This document shows positions 18,888-28,957 of a DNA stretch of 59,503 bases, piece by piece. This DNA is from an uncultured Clostridia bacterium (GTDB taxonomy: Bacteria; Bacillota; Clostridia; Christensenellales; UBA1242). Every line of letters begins with the position of its first letter. The stretch's first letter is position 1. The stretch lies in assembly GCA_944381245.1 (NCBI GenBank), contig CALWKK010000003.1, forward strand, positions 1-59,503, written 5' to 3'. The translations under genes and the position numbers were made by a program. The notes under the pieces were generated by a model. The model made no database searches, was not told where the DNA came from, and saw only the letters and a list, made by a program, of their open reading frames with translations.

Positions 18888-19385
18888 ATGAAAATTATAT
18901 TAATTTTAATTGTCGTTATTAGTATGACTTATATTGGATTTGGAATTTTACAATATTATATAAAAAGAAAAAAAATTTTTGAAGATATAATTTTGCTTTG
19001 CGAGAAATTGTGTGTTGAAATTAGTTTTTCTAAAAATACTTTATCTTCAATAATTTCTTCAAATGTAAATTTATTTTCGAAAGATTTTAAAAACATAATT
19101 AGCACTTATTTAAATTATTTAAAAAATAATAATGAAGTTTTAACCAAAGATTTTCTTTTTAAAAAAAACACGTTGTTAAATGACGATGAAAAAGAATTAA
19201 TATTAAATTTTTTTTACAACTTAGGAAGATTAGATGCTAGCAATCAAATTAGTCAAATTAATGATTATAAAAATAAATTTATAGAACTAAAACAAAAAAC
19301 AAACGAAGAAAATTCAAAATTCGGTTCTTTGTCTTTAAAGCTTTTAATATTAATGGGGTTATTAATTGGAATTATTTTAATTTAA
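18888..19385 (+). CDS. spoIIIAB: Stage III sporulation protein AB
   Basis: A membrane protein of the SpoIIIA channel with distant similarity to type II secretion GspF-like proteins. An N-terminal membrane helix (MKIILILIVVISMTYIGFGI) and a C-terminal one (LSLKLLILMGLLIGIILI) flank a helical cytoplasmic region with the conserved segment CEKLCVEISFS. The start is placed at the ATG at 18888, preceded by TGAGG with 5-nt spacing. An in-frame TTG upstream overlaps spoIIIAA and is less likely. Confidence 0.88.
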   Translation: MKIILILIVVISMTYIGFGILQYYIKRKKIFEDIILLCEKLCVEISFSKNTLSSIISSNVNLFSKDFKNIISTYLNYLKNNNEVLTKDFLFKKNTLLNDDEKELILNFFYNLGRLDASNQISQINDYKNKFIELKQKTNEENSKFGSLSLKLLILMGLLIGIILI

Positions 19386-19396
19386 AGGAGGATTTG

Positions 19397-19591
19397 ATGG
19401 GAGTTGAAATTATTTTTAAAATAGCCGCAGTTGGAATTATAACAGCTGTTGTTAATCAAGTTTTAAAACATTCTAATAAAGAAGAAATCGCAACTTTAAC
19501 AACGCTAGCAGGTCTTATCGTTGTTCTTTTAATGGTTTTAAATTTAATTAATACATTGTTTGATACAGTTAGAACAATGTTTAATCTTTGA
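19397..19591 (+). CDS. spoIIIAC: Stage III sporulation protein AC
   Basis: A small membrane protein of 64 residues with two hydrophobic helices (IIFKIAAVGIITAVVNQVL and IATLTTLAGLIVVLLMVLNLI), the normal SpoIIIAC size and pattern. The start is ATG 19397, 5 nt after AGGAGG. An overlapping TTG at 19394 is too close to that site. Confidence 0.93.
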   Translation: MGVEIIFKIAAVGIITAVVNQVLKHSNKEEIATLTTLAGLIVVLLMVLNLINTLFDTVRTMFNL

Positions 19592-19603
19592 TGGAGTTAT
19601 AAA

Positions 19604-19987
19604 TTGGATATTTTTAAAATAATTGGAGTTGGTGTTATAACTGCTATTACTGCATTAATAGTCCGACAAATAAAGCCGGAAGTTTCTATTATTATTACAA
19701 TAACAGGAGGCGTTTTAATACTATTAATGCTTGTTGAATCATTGACAAGTATATTTTCAGTTTTTAATCAAATTATTGAAAAAAGTGGTTTAGAATCGGG
19801 ATTATTTACAACTATTTTAAAAATAGTTGGGATTGGATATATAACAGAATTTTCCGCAAATCTTTGTAATGATGCTGGAGTTAGTTCGATTGCAGATAAA
19901 ATTCTTCTTGGAGGTAAGATTATTATACTTGCTTTAGCTTTACCAATAGTAACTAATATATTGAACATAATTTCGGAGTTATTATGA
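19604..19987 (+). CDS. spoIIIAD: Stage III sporulation protein AD
   Basis: A membrane component of the SpoIIIA complex of 127 residues with four hydrophobic segments. The first, IFKIIGVGVITAITALIVRQ, resembles the SpoIIIAC first helix, as expected for this pair. It uses a TTG start with GGAG 7 nt upstream. Its stop overlaps the spoIIIAE start by 4 nt (ATGA). Confidence 0.92.
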   Translation: MDIFKIIGVGVITAITALIVRQIKPEVSIIITITGGVLILLMLVESLTSIFSVFNQIIEKSGLESGLFTTILKIVGIGYITEFSANLCNDAGVSSIADKILLGGKIIILALALPIVTNILNIISELL

Positions 19988-21228
19988 TTAAAAGCAAAGA
20001 TATATTTTTAAAATTTAATAAAAATTCTATAATAAAACTAATATTAATTTTTGCAGTCATATTGATCGTTGTATTATATCAGTTTTATCCTATTAGTATT
20101 TTAGTTATAGCAGAAGAAAACAATGAAATTTCTGAAATTGAGATAGAATTAAATGATCAAATAGAAACTCAACTAAATAAACTTAATTTTGGAGATATTG
20201 AAAAAATATTAAATAATTTAGATAATTATGAATATGAAATTTTTGGAAACAATTCTTTTTCAGGGAAAATTCAAAATATAATATCAGGCAAATTTGCTGA
20301 TGGGCAAACTTCCATATTTAGCGCTATTATTAATTTAATATTCGATGATATTTTAAAATATATTCCGATACTCGCATCAATTATAATTATATCAATAATT
20401 TGTGGATTGATTTCTAATATAAGAAGCGAAACTAATTCAAAATCAGTTGGAGATATTATACATTTTGTTTGTTATGGAGTGATAATAGTTCTAGTAATGT
20501 CTGGAGTCACAAATTTGATAAAAGAATCTTCTGGAGCTATTCAATTAATAAAATCACAAATGGAAATTATTTTTCCAATATTGTTAACATTAATGACAGC
20601 AATAGGAAGCACAGCTTCTGTTTCAGTATATCAACCTGCTGTTGCATTTTTATCAAGCTTTATAACTCAAGTATTTACTTCTGTGTTAATGCCTATATTT
20701 ATTTTTATATTAGTTTTTACAATTGTTTCAAATTTAACATCAACAGTAAAGCTTGATAAATTTACTAAATTTTTTAGCTCAGCATATAAATGGATTCTTG
20801 GAGTTGTTTTTACAATATTTATGGCTTTTTTATCTATACAAGGAATAACTGCAAGTAGTTATGATGGTGTGTCAATAAGGACAGCAAAATATGCAATAAA
20901 ATCTTATATTCCATTATTAGGTGGATATTTATCAGAAGGATTTGATGTTATAATGGCTTCTAGCGTACTTATAAAAAATGCTGTTGGTGCAAGTGGATTA
21001 ATTTTAATGTTTGCAAGTATAGCTTCACCTATTATTCAAATAGCTGTATTTTCATTAATATTAAAATTAGCATCCGCAATATTGGAGCCTTTAACAGACA
21101 GTAGAATATCAGAATTTATATATACAACAGGTAAAACGTTAACGCTGTTAGTAACAATGATAATAGGAATAGCTTTTATGTATTTGATAACGGTTGGACT
21201 TATAATGTGTACAGCAAATTATTTATAA
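19984..21228 (+). CDS. spoIIIAE: Stage III sporulation protein AE
   Basis: A polytopic membrane protein of 414 residues and the largest membrane subunit of the SpoIIIA channel. An N-terminal hydrophobic segment (signal-like) is followed by an acidic extracytoplasmic region (about residues 35-110) and about eight membrane helices. The conserved segments QPAVAFLSSFITQVF and GISFLSIQGITASSYDGVS-like region (AFLSIQGITASSYDGVS) support the call. It is coupled to spoIIIAD by a 4-nt overlap. Confidence 0.93.
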   Translation: MIKSKDIFLKFNKNSIIKLILIFAVILIVVLYQFYPISILVIAEENNEISEIEIELNDQIETQLNKLNFGDIEKILNNLDNYEYEIFGNNSFSGKIQNIISGKFADGQTSIFSAIINLIFDDILKYIPILASIIIISIICGLISNIRSETNSKSVGDIIHFVCYGVIIVLVMSGVTNLIKESSGAIQLIKSQMEIIFPILLTLMTAIGSTASVSVYQPAVAFLSSFITQVFTSVLMPIFIFILVFTIVSNLTSTVKLDKFTKFFSSAYKWILGVVFTIFMAFLSIQGITASSYDGVSIRTAKYAIKSYIPLLGGYLSEGFDVIMASSVLIKNAVGASGLILMFASIASPIIQIAVFSLILKLASAILEPLTDSRISEFIYTTGKTLTLLVTMIIGIAFMYLITVGLIMCTANYL

Positions 21229-21236
21229 GGAGTTTT

Positions 21237-21722
21237 ATGTCAAACATATCAAGTTGGATTTTAGCAGTTGCAGGAATTTGTATTTTGGGAGTTTTAATAG
21301 ATTTAATAATGCCTAATGGACAAACTAAAAAATATATTAAAGGTGTATTTGCCTTTTTTGTTGTTTTAATCATTATTTCTCCTTTACCTAATTTACTAAA
21401 AAAAGAATTTTCAATTAATGATATATTTGAAGAAGATGCTATTATTATACAAGAAGATTTTATATTCCAAATAAACAGAGATAGATTAGAAACAATTGAA
21501 AATATGATAAAAGCAGATTTACATGAGCAAGGAATTGATAATGTTGGCATAATTATTAATGCAAATGTGTTTGTTGAAAAAATGAAAATAGAAACTGTTT
21601 TTGTCGATTTATCTGAGGTAGTAATTAATCAAGATTTAGAGCATATAGATATTAATGAACTTGTTTTGAAAAGCATTTTAAAATATGTTGTTATTGAGGA
21701 GAAAAATATAATTTTCAATTAA
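21237..21722 (+). CDS. spoIIIAF: Stage III sporulation protein AF
   Basis: A 161-residue protein with two N-terminal membrane helices (SSWILAVAGICILGVLIDLIM and IKGVFAFFVVLIIISPL) and a soluble C-terminal domain, the SpoIIIAF layout. The soluble domain is thought to adopt the ring-building fold shared with SpoIIIAG/AH. The start is ATG 21237, directly after AAGGAGTTTT. An upstream in-frame start inside spoIIIAE lacks a binding site. Confidence 0.9.
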   Translation: MSNISSWILAVAGICILGVLIDLIMPNGQTKKYIKGVFAFFVVLIIISPLPNLLKKEFSINDIFEEDAIIIQEDFIFQINRDRLETIENMIKADLHEQGIDNVGIIINANVFVEKMKIETVFVDLSEVVINQDLEHIDINELVLKSILKYVVIEEKNIIFN

Positions 21723-21723
21723 A

Positions 21724-22302
21724 ATGTTAAACAAGGATGACGTGGAGGAAAGGGTGGAAGAAAAAAAGCAAAAGAAAGGACTTTTTGAAAATCTAAAATT
21801 ATTTCAAAAACTAAAAAGCATAAAACATATTGAAATAATAATTGCTGTTATTTTCGGAGCTATAATACTTTTAATTTATCTTTCAACCTTAAATAAAAAT
21901 GATTCACAATTATCCTATCAAACAACCTCAGTTTCAGAATATGCAACAATGCTTGAAACAAAACTTGAAAAAGTTATCAAACAAATAGATGGAGTGGGAA
22001 ATGTTTCAGTTATGATAACTATAATAAGCGGACCAGAATATGTTTATGCAACTAATGATGAAGAAAAAATTAATGTAAATGAAGGAAATGGATCTACAAC
22101 AACATCGACTACGATAACAAAAGAACCGATAATAATTTCAAATGATATGGTTGTCATACAAGAAATTATGCCCAAAATAGGTGGAGTGGTTGTTGTTGCT
22201 GGAGGAGCAGAGGATACAAAAGTTAAACTTGAAATCATCAAAACGGTGCAAGCGTTATTAGATGTTCCTCAAGGAAATATTGAAGTTATAATTGGAAAAT
22301 AA
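21724..22302 (+). CDS. spoIIIAG: Stage III sporulation protein AG
   Basis: A ring-forming, single-pass membrane protein of the SpoIIIA-SpoIIQ channel. A charged N-terminus precedes one membrane helix (HIEIIIAVIFGAIILLIYL, about residues 37-56) and a ring-building domain with EKVIKQIDGVGNVSVMITI and GGVVVVAGGAEDTKVKLEI, both typical. A Thr/Ser-rich insertion (TTTSTTITK) forms the variable beta-insert. The start could be ATG 21724 or the in-frame GTG at 21754, which has GGAGG 5 nt upstream. Confidence 0.93.
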   Translation: MLNKDDVEERVEEKKQKKGLFENLKLFQKLKSIKHIEIIIAVIFGAIILLIYLSTLNKNDSQLSYQTTSVSEYATMLETKLEKVIKQIDGVGNVSVMITIISGPEYVYATNDEEKINVNEGNGSTTTSTTITKEPIIISNDMVVIQEIMPKIGGVVVVAGGAEDTKVKLEIIKTVQALLDVPQGNIEVIIGK

Positions 22303-22315
22303 AAGGAGATTAAAC

Positions 22316-22792
22316 ATGTTTAGTAAAAGAAAAAAAATAATAATTTTATCAGTTATGGTTGCTCTTTTAGTTGTCACTGGATATCTTAACATTGCATTAA
22401 ATAACAATGTTTCTCAACCCGTTTCAACAATTGCAAATTTAAATTTTTATGAATCTTATAGAGCAGATAGAGAAACTTCAAGAGAAAGTGCGATACTTTA
22501 TTATGAGGGTATTATAAATGATTCAACTAGTAGTCAAGAAGCAAAAGATATGGCAGAAGCAAGCAGGCAAGAATTAATTGACGCTCTCGAAAAAGAATTA
22601 ATAATTGAAGGATTAATTAGAGGAATAGGTTTCGAAGATGCTGTTTTAACAACAACAAGTGATAATATAAATGTAATAGTTAAAGCTAAAGCTGAAGAAA
22701 TAACTGAAGCCCAACTTGCTCAAATTTCTACTATCGTTCAAGAGCAAACTCAAAAGTCATTAGATAATATTAGAGTTATTTGTTCAGATTAA
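22316..22792 (+). CDS. spoIIIAH: Stage III sporulation protein AH
   Basis: SpoIIIAH spans the mother-cell membrane and pairs with SpoIIQ. The 158-residue protein has one N-terminal helix (KKIIILSVMVALLVVTGYLNIAL), then the conserved YRADRETSRESAILYYEGIINDSTSS region and the EKELIIEGLIRGIGFEDAVL ring-building domain. The start is ATG 22316 after AAGGAG. It is the last gene of the operon and is followed by a terminator. Confidence 0.95.
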   Translation: MFSKRKKIIILSVMVALLVVTGYLNIALNNNVSQPVSTIANLNFYESYRADRETSRESAILYYEGIINDSTSSQEAKDMAEASRQELIDALEKELIIEGLIRGIGFEDAVLTTTSDNINVIVKAKAEEITEAQLAQISTIVQEQTQKSLDNIRVICSD

Positions 22793-22824
22793 TAAAAGTT
22801 CCACTATTAGTGGACTTTTATTTT
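22793..22824 (+). terminator. Terminator of the spoIIIA operon
   Basis: Stem TAAAAGTtCCACTA / TAGTGGACTTTTA with T-tract, directly after the spoIIIAH stop codon. Confidence 0.85.
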
Positions 22825-22887
22825 AATAAATAACTATTGATTTATTTAGAAAACAATGATATAATAAAACACATTCGGAGGATATTA

Positions 22888-23613
22888 ATGATAAAAAATA
22901 AAAATATATTAGAAAAAGTAACAGATAGTGATTTAGCTTTATTAAAAAACAATCCAGAAGAATTTTGGAAGGATGTTGAAATTATTGGGCCAACAGCATT
23001 TGCATTTACAAATATAGAAGAATTAAACATTCCTGATAATGTGAGAGAAATACAAATAGGTGCATTTTATAATTGCAGTAAATTAAAAATATTAAAATTA
23101 CCAAAAAATCTTGAGATATTAGAAAAAAATACAATTTATAAATGTCCGATTGAAAATTTAGAAATACCAAAAAATGTTAATCTTGAATCTCGAGCAATCG
23201 AATCATGCAATTGTTTAAAATATATAAAATTTGAAAAAGGTTTTAAAAATTTAAAACCAATAGTATGTTTAAATTGTGAAAATTTAAAAACAATCGATTT
23301 ACCTGATTCAATAGAAAATATAGATAAATCAGCATTTCATCTTTGCAATGTAACTTCAGTTGTATTATCGGGAAAAATGAATACACAAATTAAAAATTTT
23401 ATAATAAAAAATAATATAAAAGATATAATAGTGTCTTCAGTTAAAGATATAGATAAAAATTTTAAAGATATTGAGTTTGATAATATACAAAAAATTAAAA
23501 ACAACAAATTAACTAACGTAAATCACGGATATCATATTATAAAAAATTTAATAAAAAGCGCAGTTGTTTCACAAAAAGAAAAAAATAGAAAAGAAATAAA
23601 TAATGAAAAATAA
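22888..23613 (+). CDS. Leucine-rich repeat (BspA-like, LRR_5) protein
   Basis: The 241-residue protein has imperfect BspA-type repeats of about 23 residues, for example ELNIPDNVREIQIGAFYNCSKL, LKLPKNLEILEKNTIYKC and TIDLPDSIENIDKSAFHLC. There is no signal peptide or membrane anchor, so it looks cytoplasmic, unlike surface BspA proteins. Its function is unknown; such repeats usually bind proteins. The start is ATG 22888, 6 nt after CGGAGG. It is monocistronic, converging with the collagen-like gene across a shared terminator. Confidence 0.85.
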   Translation: MIKNKNILEKVTDSDLALLKNNPEEFWKDVEIIGPTAFAFTNIEELNIPDNVREIQIGAFYNCSKLKILKLPKNLEILEKNTIYKCPIENLEIPKNVNLESRAIESCNCLKYIKFEKGFKNLKPIVCLNCENLKTIDLPDSIENIDKSAFHLCNVTSVVLSGKMNTQIKNFIIKNNIKDIIVSSVKDIDKNFKDIEFDNIQKIKNNKLTNVNHGYHIIKNLIKSAVVSQKEKNRKEINNEK

Positions 23614-23644
23614 AAAAAAGATATCACTTAGTGATATCTTTTTT

Positions 23645-23646
<2 letters not shown>
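23612..23646 (+). terminator. Bidirectional terminator
   Basis: A perfect 16-bp hairpin centred on GATATCAC-TTA-GTGATATC with A-tract and T-tract flanks, between two convergent genes. Confidence 0.9.
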
Positions 23647-24937
<1,291 letters not shown>

Positions 24938-24948
24938 TTACTATTTCC

Positions 24949-24975
24949 ATAATATGAATAAAAAAATTTTAATGT
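24949..24975 (-). promoter_or_regulatory. SigK-like promoter of the collagen-like gene
   Basis: Reading the minus strand, AC (24975-24974), a 17-bp spacer and CATATTAT (24956-24949) match the SigK pattern AC-N16/17-CATAnnnT. It lies about 27 bp upstream of the start codon, with AAGGAG in between. SigE has an overlapping -10 preference, so either mother-cell sigma factor is possible. Confidence 0.6.
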
Positions 24976-25106
24976 TAATTAATATTTATCATTGTATTTG
25001 ACAAAAAATTATATATTTTTGTTTGCTTTATTTTCATAAAATGATATTATATGCTAATATGTTTTTAAAAATTAATTTAATATTAAAGTAGTATTTTGGA
25101 GTTAAA

Positions 25107-26867
25107 ATGTTTAAAATTTTAAAATATACTAAAACAAAAGAATGGTTCTTTGTTTTTTTTAGTCTTATATTAATAATTGGTCAAGTTTATTTAGATTTGA
25201 CAATCCCAGACTATATGAATGAAATCACCATATTATTACAAACAAATGGTGGAGTTGATCAAATTTTGATCAATGGATTATTTATGTTGTTATGTGCGCT
25301 TGGAAGTGGTGTTTTGGCTGTTGCTGTTGGGTTTATTTCAGCAAAAATTGGAGCTGAATTTGCTAAAAGATTGCGCAATAATTTATATAATAAAGTTTCA
25401 ACTTTCTCAACTTTAGAAATGAATAAATTTAGTGTTGCTAGTTTAATAACAAGATCTACAAATGATGTTACTCAGGTTCAACAAATGGTAACAATGTCCA
25501 TTCAAATATTAATAAAGGTTCCTATAATGTTTGTTTGGGCTATTATTAAAATTGTTAATAAAAATTGGCAATGGTCTGTTGCAACAGCTGTTGCAGTTTC
25601 ATTATTGCTTTTAAGTGTTACAATAATTAGCATCTTGTGTGTACCAAAATTTAAAAAGTTGCAAAAACAAACAGATGAAATTAACAATATTACGCGTGAA
25701 AATTTGAATGGATTAAGGGTTATAAAGGCATTTAATGCTGAAGAATATGTTGAAAATAAATTTGATAAAACAAATAAAAATTTAACAAAAACAAATTTAT
25801 TTACTGGATATACATTATCTTTTATCAATCCTATTATACAATTAGTTATGAATGGATTATCTTTATCTATATATGTTATCGGTGCTTTTATTATTAATTC
25901 TGCAACTCAACTTAATAATAAAGTTTCATTATTTGGAGATATGATTGTGTTTTTTTCATACGCTATGCAAATAATTGCAGCATTTATGATGTTGATAATA
26001 TTGTTTATGATTTTACCTAGGGCGCAAGTTAGTTGCAAAAGAATAAATGAAGTATTAGCCACAAAATCATCAATAATTGATGGTATTGGTGTCAATCCTA
26101 AACAAAAAGGAACTATTATATTTGAAAATGTTTATTTTAAATATCAAGATGCTGAAGAACCTATTTTAAAAAATATTAACTTTGAAATAAATCAAGGTGA
26201 AGTCGTTGCAATAATTGGATCAACTGGAAGTGGAAAATCCACAGTTATAAATTTAATTCCAAGGTTATACGATACAACAAGTGGAAATGTATTAATTGAT
26301 GGTGAAAATGTTAAAAATTATAAGTTAAGTGAATTATACGATAGAATAGGATATGTTTCACAAAAATCTGTTATATTTTCAGGAACAGTTGAAAGCAATG
26401 TTTCTATGGGAACGAAAAATAATAAAAAGATATCACAAAGTGAAGTTGAAGAAGCTATTAATAATTCTCAATCACAAATTTTTGTTCAAAATATGAATGG
26501 TTCATATCAAGCTGAAATACATAGAGATGGAGCAAATATTAGTGGTGGACAAAAACAAAGATTATCTATTGCAAGGGCACTTGCTAGAAAACCTGAAATA
26601 TTAATTTTTGATGATTCTTTTTCTGCACTTGATTTTGAAACTGATAAAAAATTAAGACAAGTTTTATCTAAAGAGTTTAATGGTACAACATGTGTTATTG
26701 TGGCGCAAAGAATTGGTACTATTAAAAATTGTGATAAAATAATTGTTATGGACAATGGACAAATTGTTGGAATAGGTAAACATAAACAATTGTTAAAAAA
26801 TTGTAATGTATATCGTGAAATTGCTCTTTCTCAGCTTTCAAAGGAGGAATTGGGATATGATGCATAA
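25107..26867 (+). CDS. ABC exporter subunit 1 (permease + ATPase)
   Basis: A half-transporter of 586 residues: an N-terminal six-helix exporter domain (about residues 1-310) and a C-terminal ATPase. Walker A is GSTGSGKST and the signature is SGGQKQR. Walker B ends in LIFDDSFSALD, with aspartate where the catalytic glutamate normally sits. This is the pattern of the degenerate-site subunit of heterodimeric exporters such as BmrCD. It overlaps the partner gene by 11 nt. The substrate is unknown (a drug, lipid or peptide is possible). Confidence 0.93.
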   Translation: MFKILKYTKTKEWFFVFFSLILIIGQVYLDLTIPDYMNEITILLQTNGGVDQILINGLFMLLCALGSGVLAVAVGFISAKIGAEFAKRLRNNLYNKVSTFSTLEMNKFSVASLITRSTNDVTQVQQMVTMSIQILIKVPIMFVWAIIKIVNKNWQWSVATAVAVSLLLLSVTIISILCVPKFKKLQKQTDEINNITRENLNGLRVIKAFNAEEYVENKFDKTNKNLTKTNLFTGYTLSFINPIIQLVMNGLSLSIYVIGAFIINSATQLNNKVSLFGDMIVFFSYAMQIIAAFMMLIILFMILPRAQVSCKRINEVLATKSSIIDGIGVNPKQKGTIIFENVYFKYQDAEEPILKNINFEINQGEVVAIIGSTGSGKSTVINLIPRLYDTTSGNVLIDGENVKNYKLSELYDRIGYVSQKSVIFSGTVESNVSMGTKNNKKISQSEVEEAINNSQSQIFVQNMNGSYQAEIHRDGANISGGQKQRLSIARALARKPEILIFDDSFSALDFETDKKLRQVLSKEFNGTTCVIVAQRIGTIKNCDKIIVMDNGQIVGIGKHKQLLKNCNVYREIALSQLSKEELGYDA

Positions 26868-28644
26868 AAATATTCATATTAATAAAAAGGTTGATTTTAA
26901 AAATTTAAAAAAAGCTTTATTTAATTTGTTTGTTTATTGTAAAAAACATATATGGTTAATAATAATATCATTATTATTAGCAGTTATTGCTTCTATATTA
27001 TCAGTTTTAGGTCCAAATAAATTGAAAGAGTTAACAAACTTAATTTCAAATGGATTAACAACTCAAATAGATATTAAATTGGTTATAGAAATTACATTAA
27101 TTTTAATTATAATTTATTTATCTAGCAGTTTGTGCGTATTATTTCAAAATATTTTTATGACGAAAGTTTCACAAAGTGTTTCTAAAAATTTAAGAAATAA
27201 TATTAGTAAGAAAATAAATAAAGTTCCTTTTAAATACATTGATAAAAACTCACATGGAAATTTATTGAGTTGCGTTACAAATGATGTGGATACAATATCT
27301 CAAGGCTTAAATAATAGCGTTCCAACAATTGTTCATTCAATATCACTTTTAATTGCAAGTATGGTTATGATGTTTGTTTCAAATTGGATTTTGGCTTTTA
27401 CTGCAATTGCTTGTAGCTTATTAGGATTTATAATTATTGCTTTAGTTATGAAATACTCTCAAAAATATTTTGTTGCTCAACAAAATCAATTAGGAGAGGT
27501 TAATGGTCATATAGAAGAGATATATTCAGGACAGAATATTATAAAAATATATAATGCTACAGATGAACAAAAAGAAAAATTTTTTAAATTAAATAATGTA
27601 TTATATAAAAGTGCATGGAAGTCTCAATTTTTGAGTGGACTTATGGTACCTATTGTGTTATTTATTGGAAACTTTAGTTATGTTGCAATATGTGTTGTTG
27701 GAGCTATTTTATTTACAAATGGGCAAACTGATATTGGAACGATTGTCGCTTTTATAATGTATGCAAGAATGTTCACAAATCCATTGACTCAACTTGCCCA
27801 ATCTTTTGCTTATTTACAGTCTACGGCAGCTTCAAGTGAAAGAGTTTTTAAATTTTTGGGAACAAAAGAAATATCTGATGAAACAAAAATAAACAAATAT
27901 TTGGATCCTAATACTATTAAAGGTAATGTAAAATTTGATAATGTTTGTTTTGGTTATGATAAAGATAAAATAATAATAGATAATTTGTCTTGTCATGTTA
28001 AAGCAGGTCAAAAAGTTGCGATTGTAGGGCCAACTGGAGCAGGGAAAACAACTATTGTTAATTTGCTTATGAGATTTTATGAAATTAATGATGGTAAAAT
28101 TTCTATTGATGGGGTAGATACAAAATCTATAACTCGAAAAAATTTACATGAGTTATTTGGAATGGTTCTTCAAGACACATGGCTTTTCAAGGGAACGTTA
28201 AGAGAAAATTTAATTTTTAATAATGAAAATGTTTCTGTTGAAGAATTAGATAAAGTTTGTAGTGAATGTGGATTAAATTATTTTGTTAAAACTTTGCCCA
28301 AAGGTTATGAAACAATATTAGACGAAAATACTAATGTTTCAATAGGACAAAAACAACTTATAACAATAGCGCGCGCAATGATTCAAAATAGTCCTATGAT
28401 TATTTTAGATGAAGCAACAAGCAATGTTGATACTCGAACAGAAATTTTAATTCAAAATTCTATGGATAAACTTTCAAAAAATAGAACATCATTTGTTATT
28501 GCTCACAGACTTTCAACAATAAAAAATGCTGATTTAATTTTATTTATAAATGAAGGCAAAATTGTCGAAAAAGGAAAGCATAAAGATTTACTTAAAAAAA
28601 ATGGAGTATATGCAAAACTTTATAACAGTCAATTTGAAAATTAA
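26857..28644 (+). CDS. ABC exporter subunit 2 (permease + ATPase)
   Basis: The partner half-transporter, about 595 residues from the ATG at 26857, which follows AAGGAGGAATTGGGAT. It has six membrane helices, Walker A GPTGAGKTT, a Walker B with the canonical glutamate (ILDEATSNVD) and an H-loop IAHRLST. Its signature is degenerate (SIGQKQL instead of SGGQ). Together with subunit 1 this predicts one canonical and one degenerate ATP site, as in heterodimeric exporters. Upstream in-frame codons back to 26806 lie inside subunit 1 and lack a binding site. Confidence 0.93.
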   Translation: MMHKNIHINKKVDFKNLKKALFNLFVYCKKHIWLIIISLLLAVIASILSVLGPNKLKELTNLISNGLTTQIDIKLVIEITLILIIIYLSSSLCVLFQNIFMTKVSQSVSKNLRNNISKKINKVPFKYIDKNSHGNLLSCVTNDVDTISQGLNNSVPTIVHSISLLIASMVMMFVSNWILAFTAIACSLLGFIIIALVMKYSQKYFVAQQNQLGEVNGHIEEIYSGQNIIKIYNATDEQKEKFFKLNNVLYKSAWKSQFLSGLMVPIVLFIGNFSYVAICVVGAILFTNGQTDIGTIVAFIMYARMFTNPLTQLAQSFAYLQSTAASSERVFKFLGTKEISDETKINKYLDPNTIKGNVKFDNVCFGYDKDKIIIDNLSCHVKAGQKVAIVGPTGAGKTTIVNLLMRFYEINDGKISIDGVDTKSITRKNLHELFGMVLQDTWLFKGTLRENLIFNNENVSVEELDKVCSECGLNYFVKTLPKGYETILDENTNVSIGQKQLITIARAMIQNSPMIILDEATSNVDTRTEILIQNSMDKLSKNRTSFVIAHRLSTIKNADLILFINEGKIVEKGKHKDLLKKNGVYAKLYNSQFEN

Positions 28645-28655
28645 ATAAAAAATGC

Positions 28656-28684
28656 TTGCAAATATTTTTTTAATATGTTATACT
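28656..28684 (+). promoter_or_regulatory. SigA promoter placed for a leaderless ylxM transcript
   Basis: TTGCAA, a 17-bp spacer and TATACT, ending 7 nt before the GTG at 28691. There is no ribosome binding site. Confidence 0.7.
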
Positions 28685-28690
28685 CGTAAA

Positions 28691-28957
28691 GTGAAAAAGC
28701 TTTACAATGATGAAATTGAAAAAACAATATATTTTATTGATTTATTAAATTTGTATGGGAAATTATTAAGTCATAAACAAGAAAAAGTAATGAGAGATTA
28801 TTTTGAAAATGATTTAACAATAACTGAAATAGGTGAAAATAATAATATTTCAAGGCAAGCTGTTTATGATGCGATAACCAAAGGACAAAATAAATTATTA
28901 GAATATGAAAAAAAAGTTGGTGCATATTCTGAAATAAAAAAATTAAAAGGAAAATAA
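28691..28957 (+). CDS. ylxM: YlxM, SRP-associated HTH protein
   Basis: A small helix-turn-helix protein found next to ffh in Firmicutes that modulates the signal recognition particle. It contains YGKLLSHKQEKVMRDYFENDL and the HTH segment ITEIGENNNISRQAVYDAI, the family signature. The start is taken as GTG 28691, because an ATG at 28652 would place the promoter's -35 and -10 elements inside the coding region and add residues not seen in the family. This gives 88 residues. ffh begins immediately after the stop codon. Confidence 0.88.
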   Translation: MKKLYNDEIEKTIYFIDLLNLYGKLLSHKQEKVMRDYFENDLTITEIGENNNISRQAVYDAITKGQNKLLEYEKKVGAYSEIKKLKGK

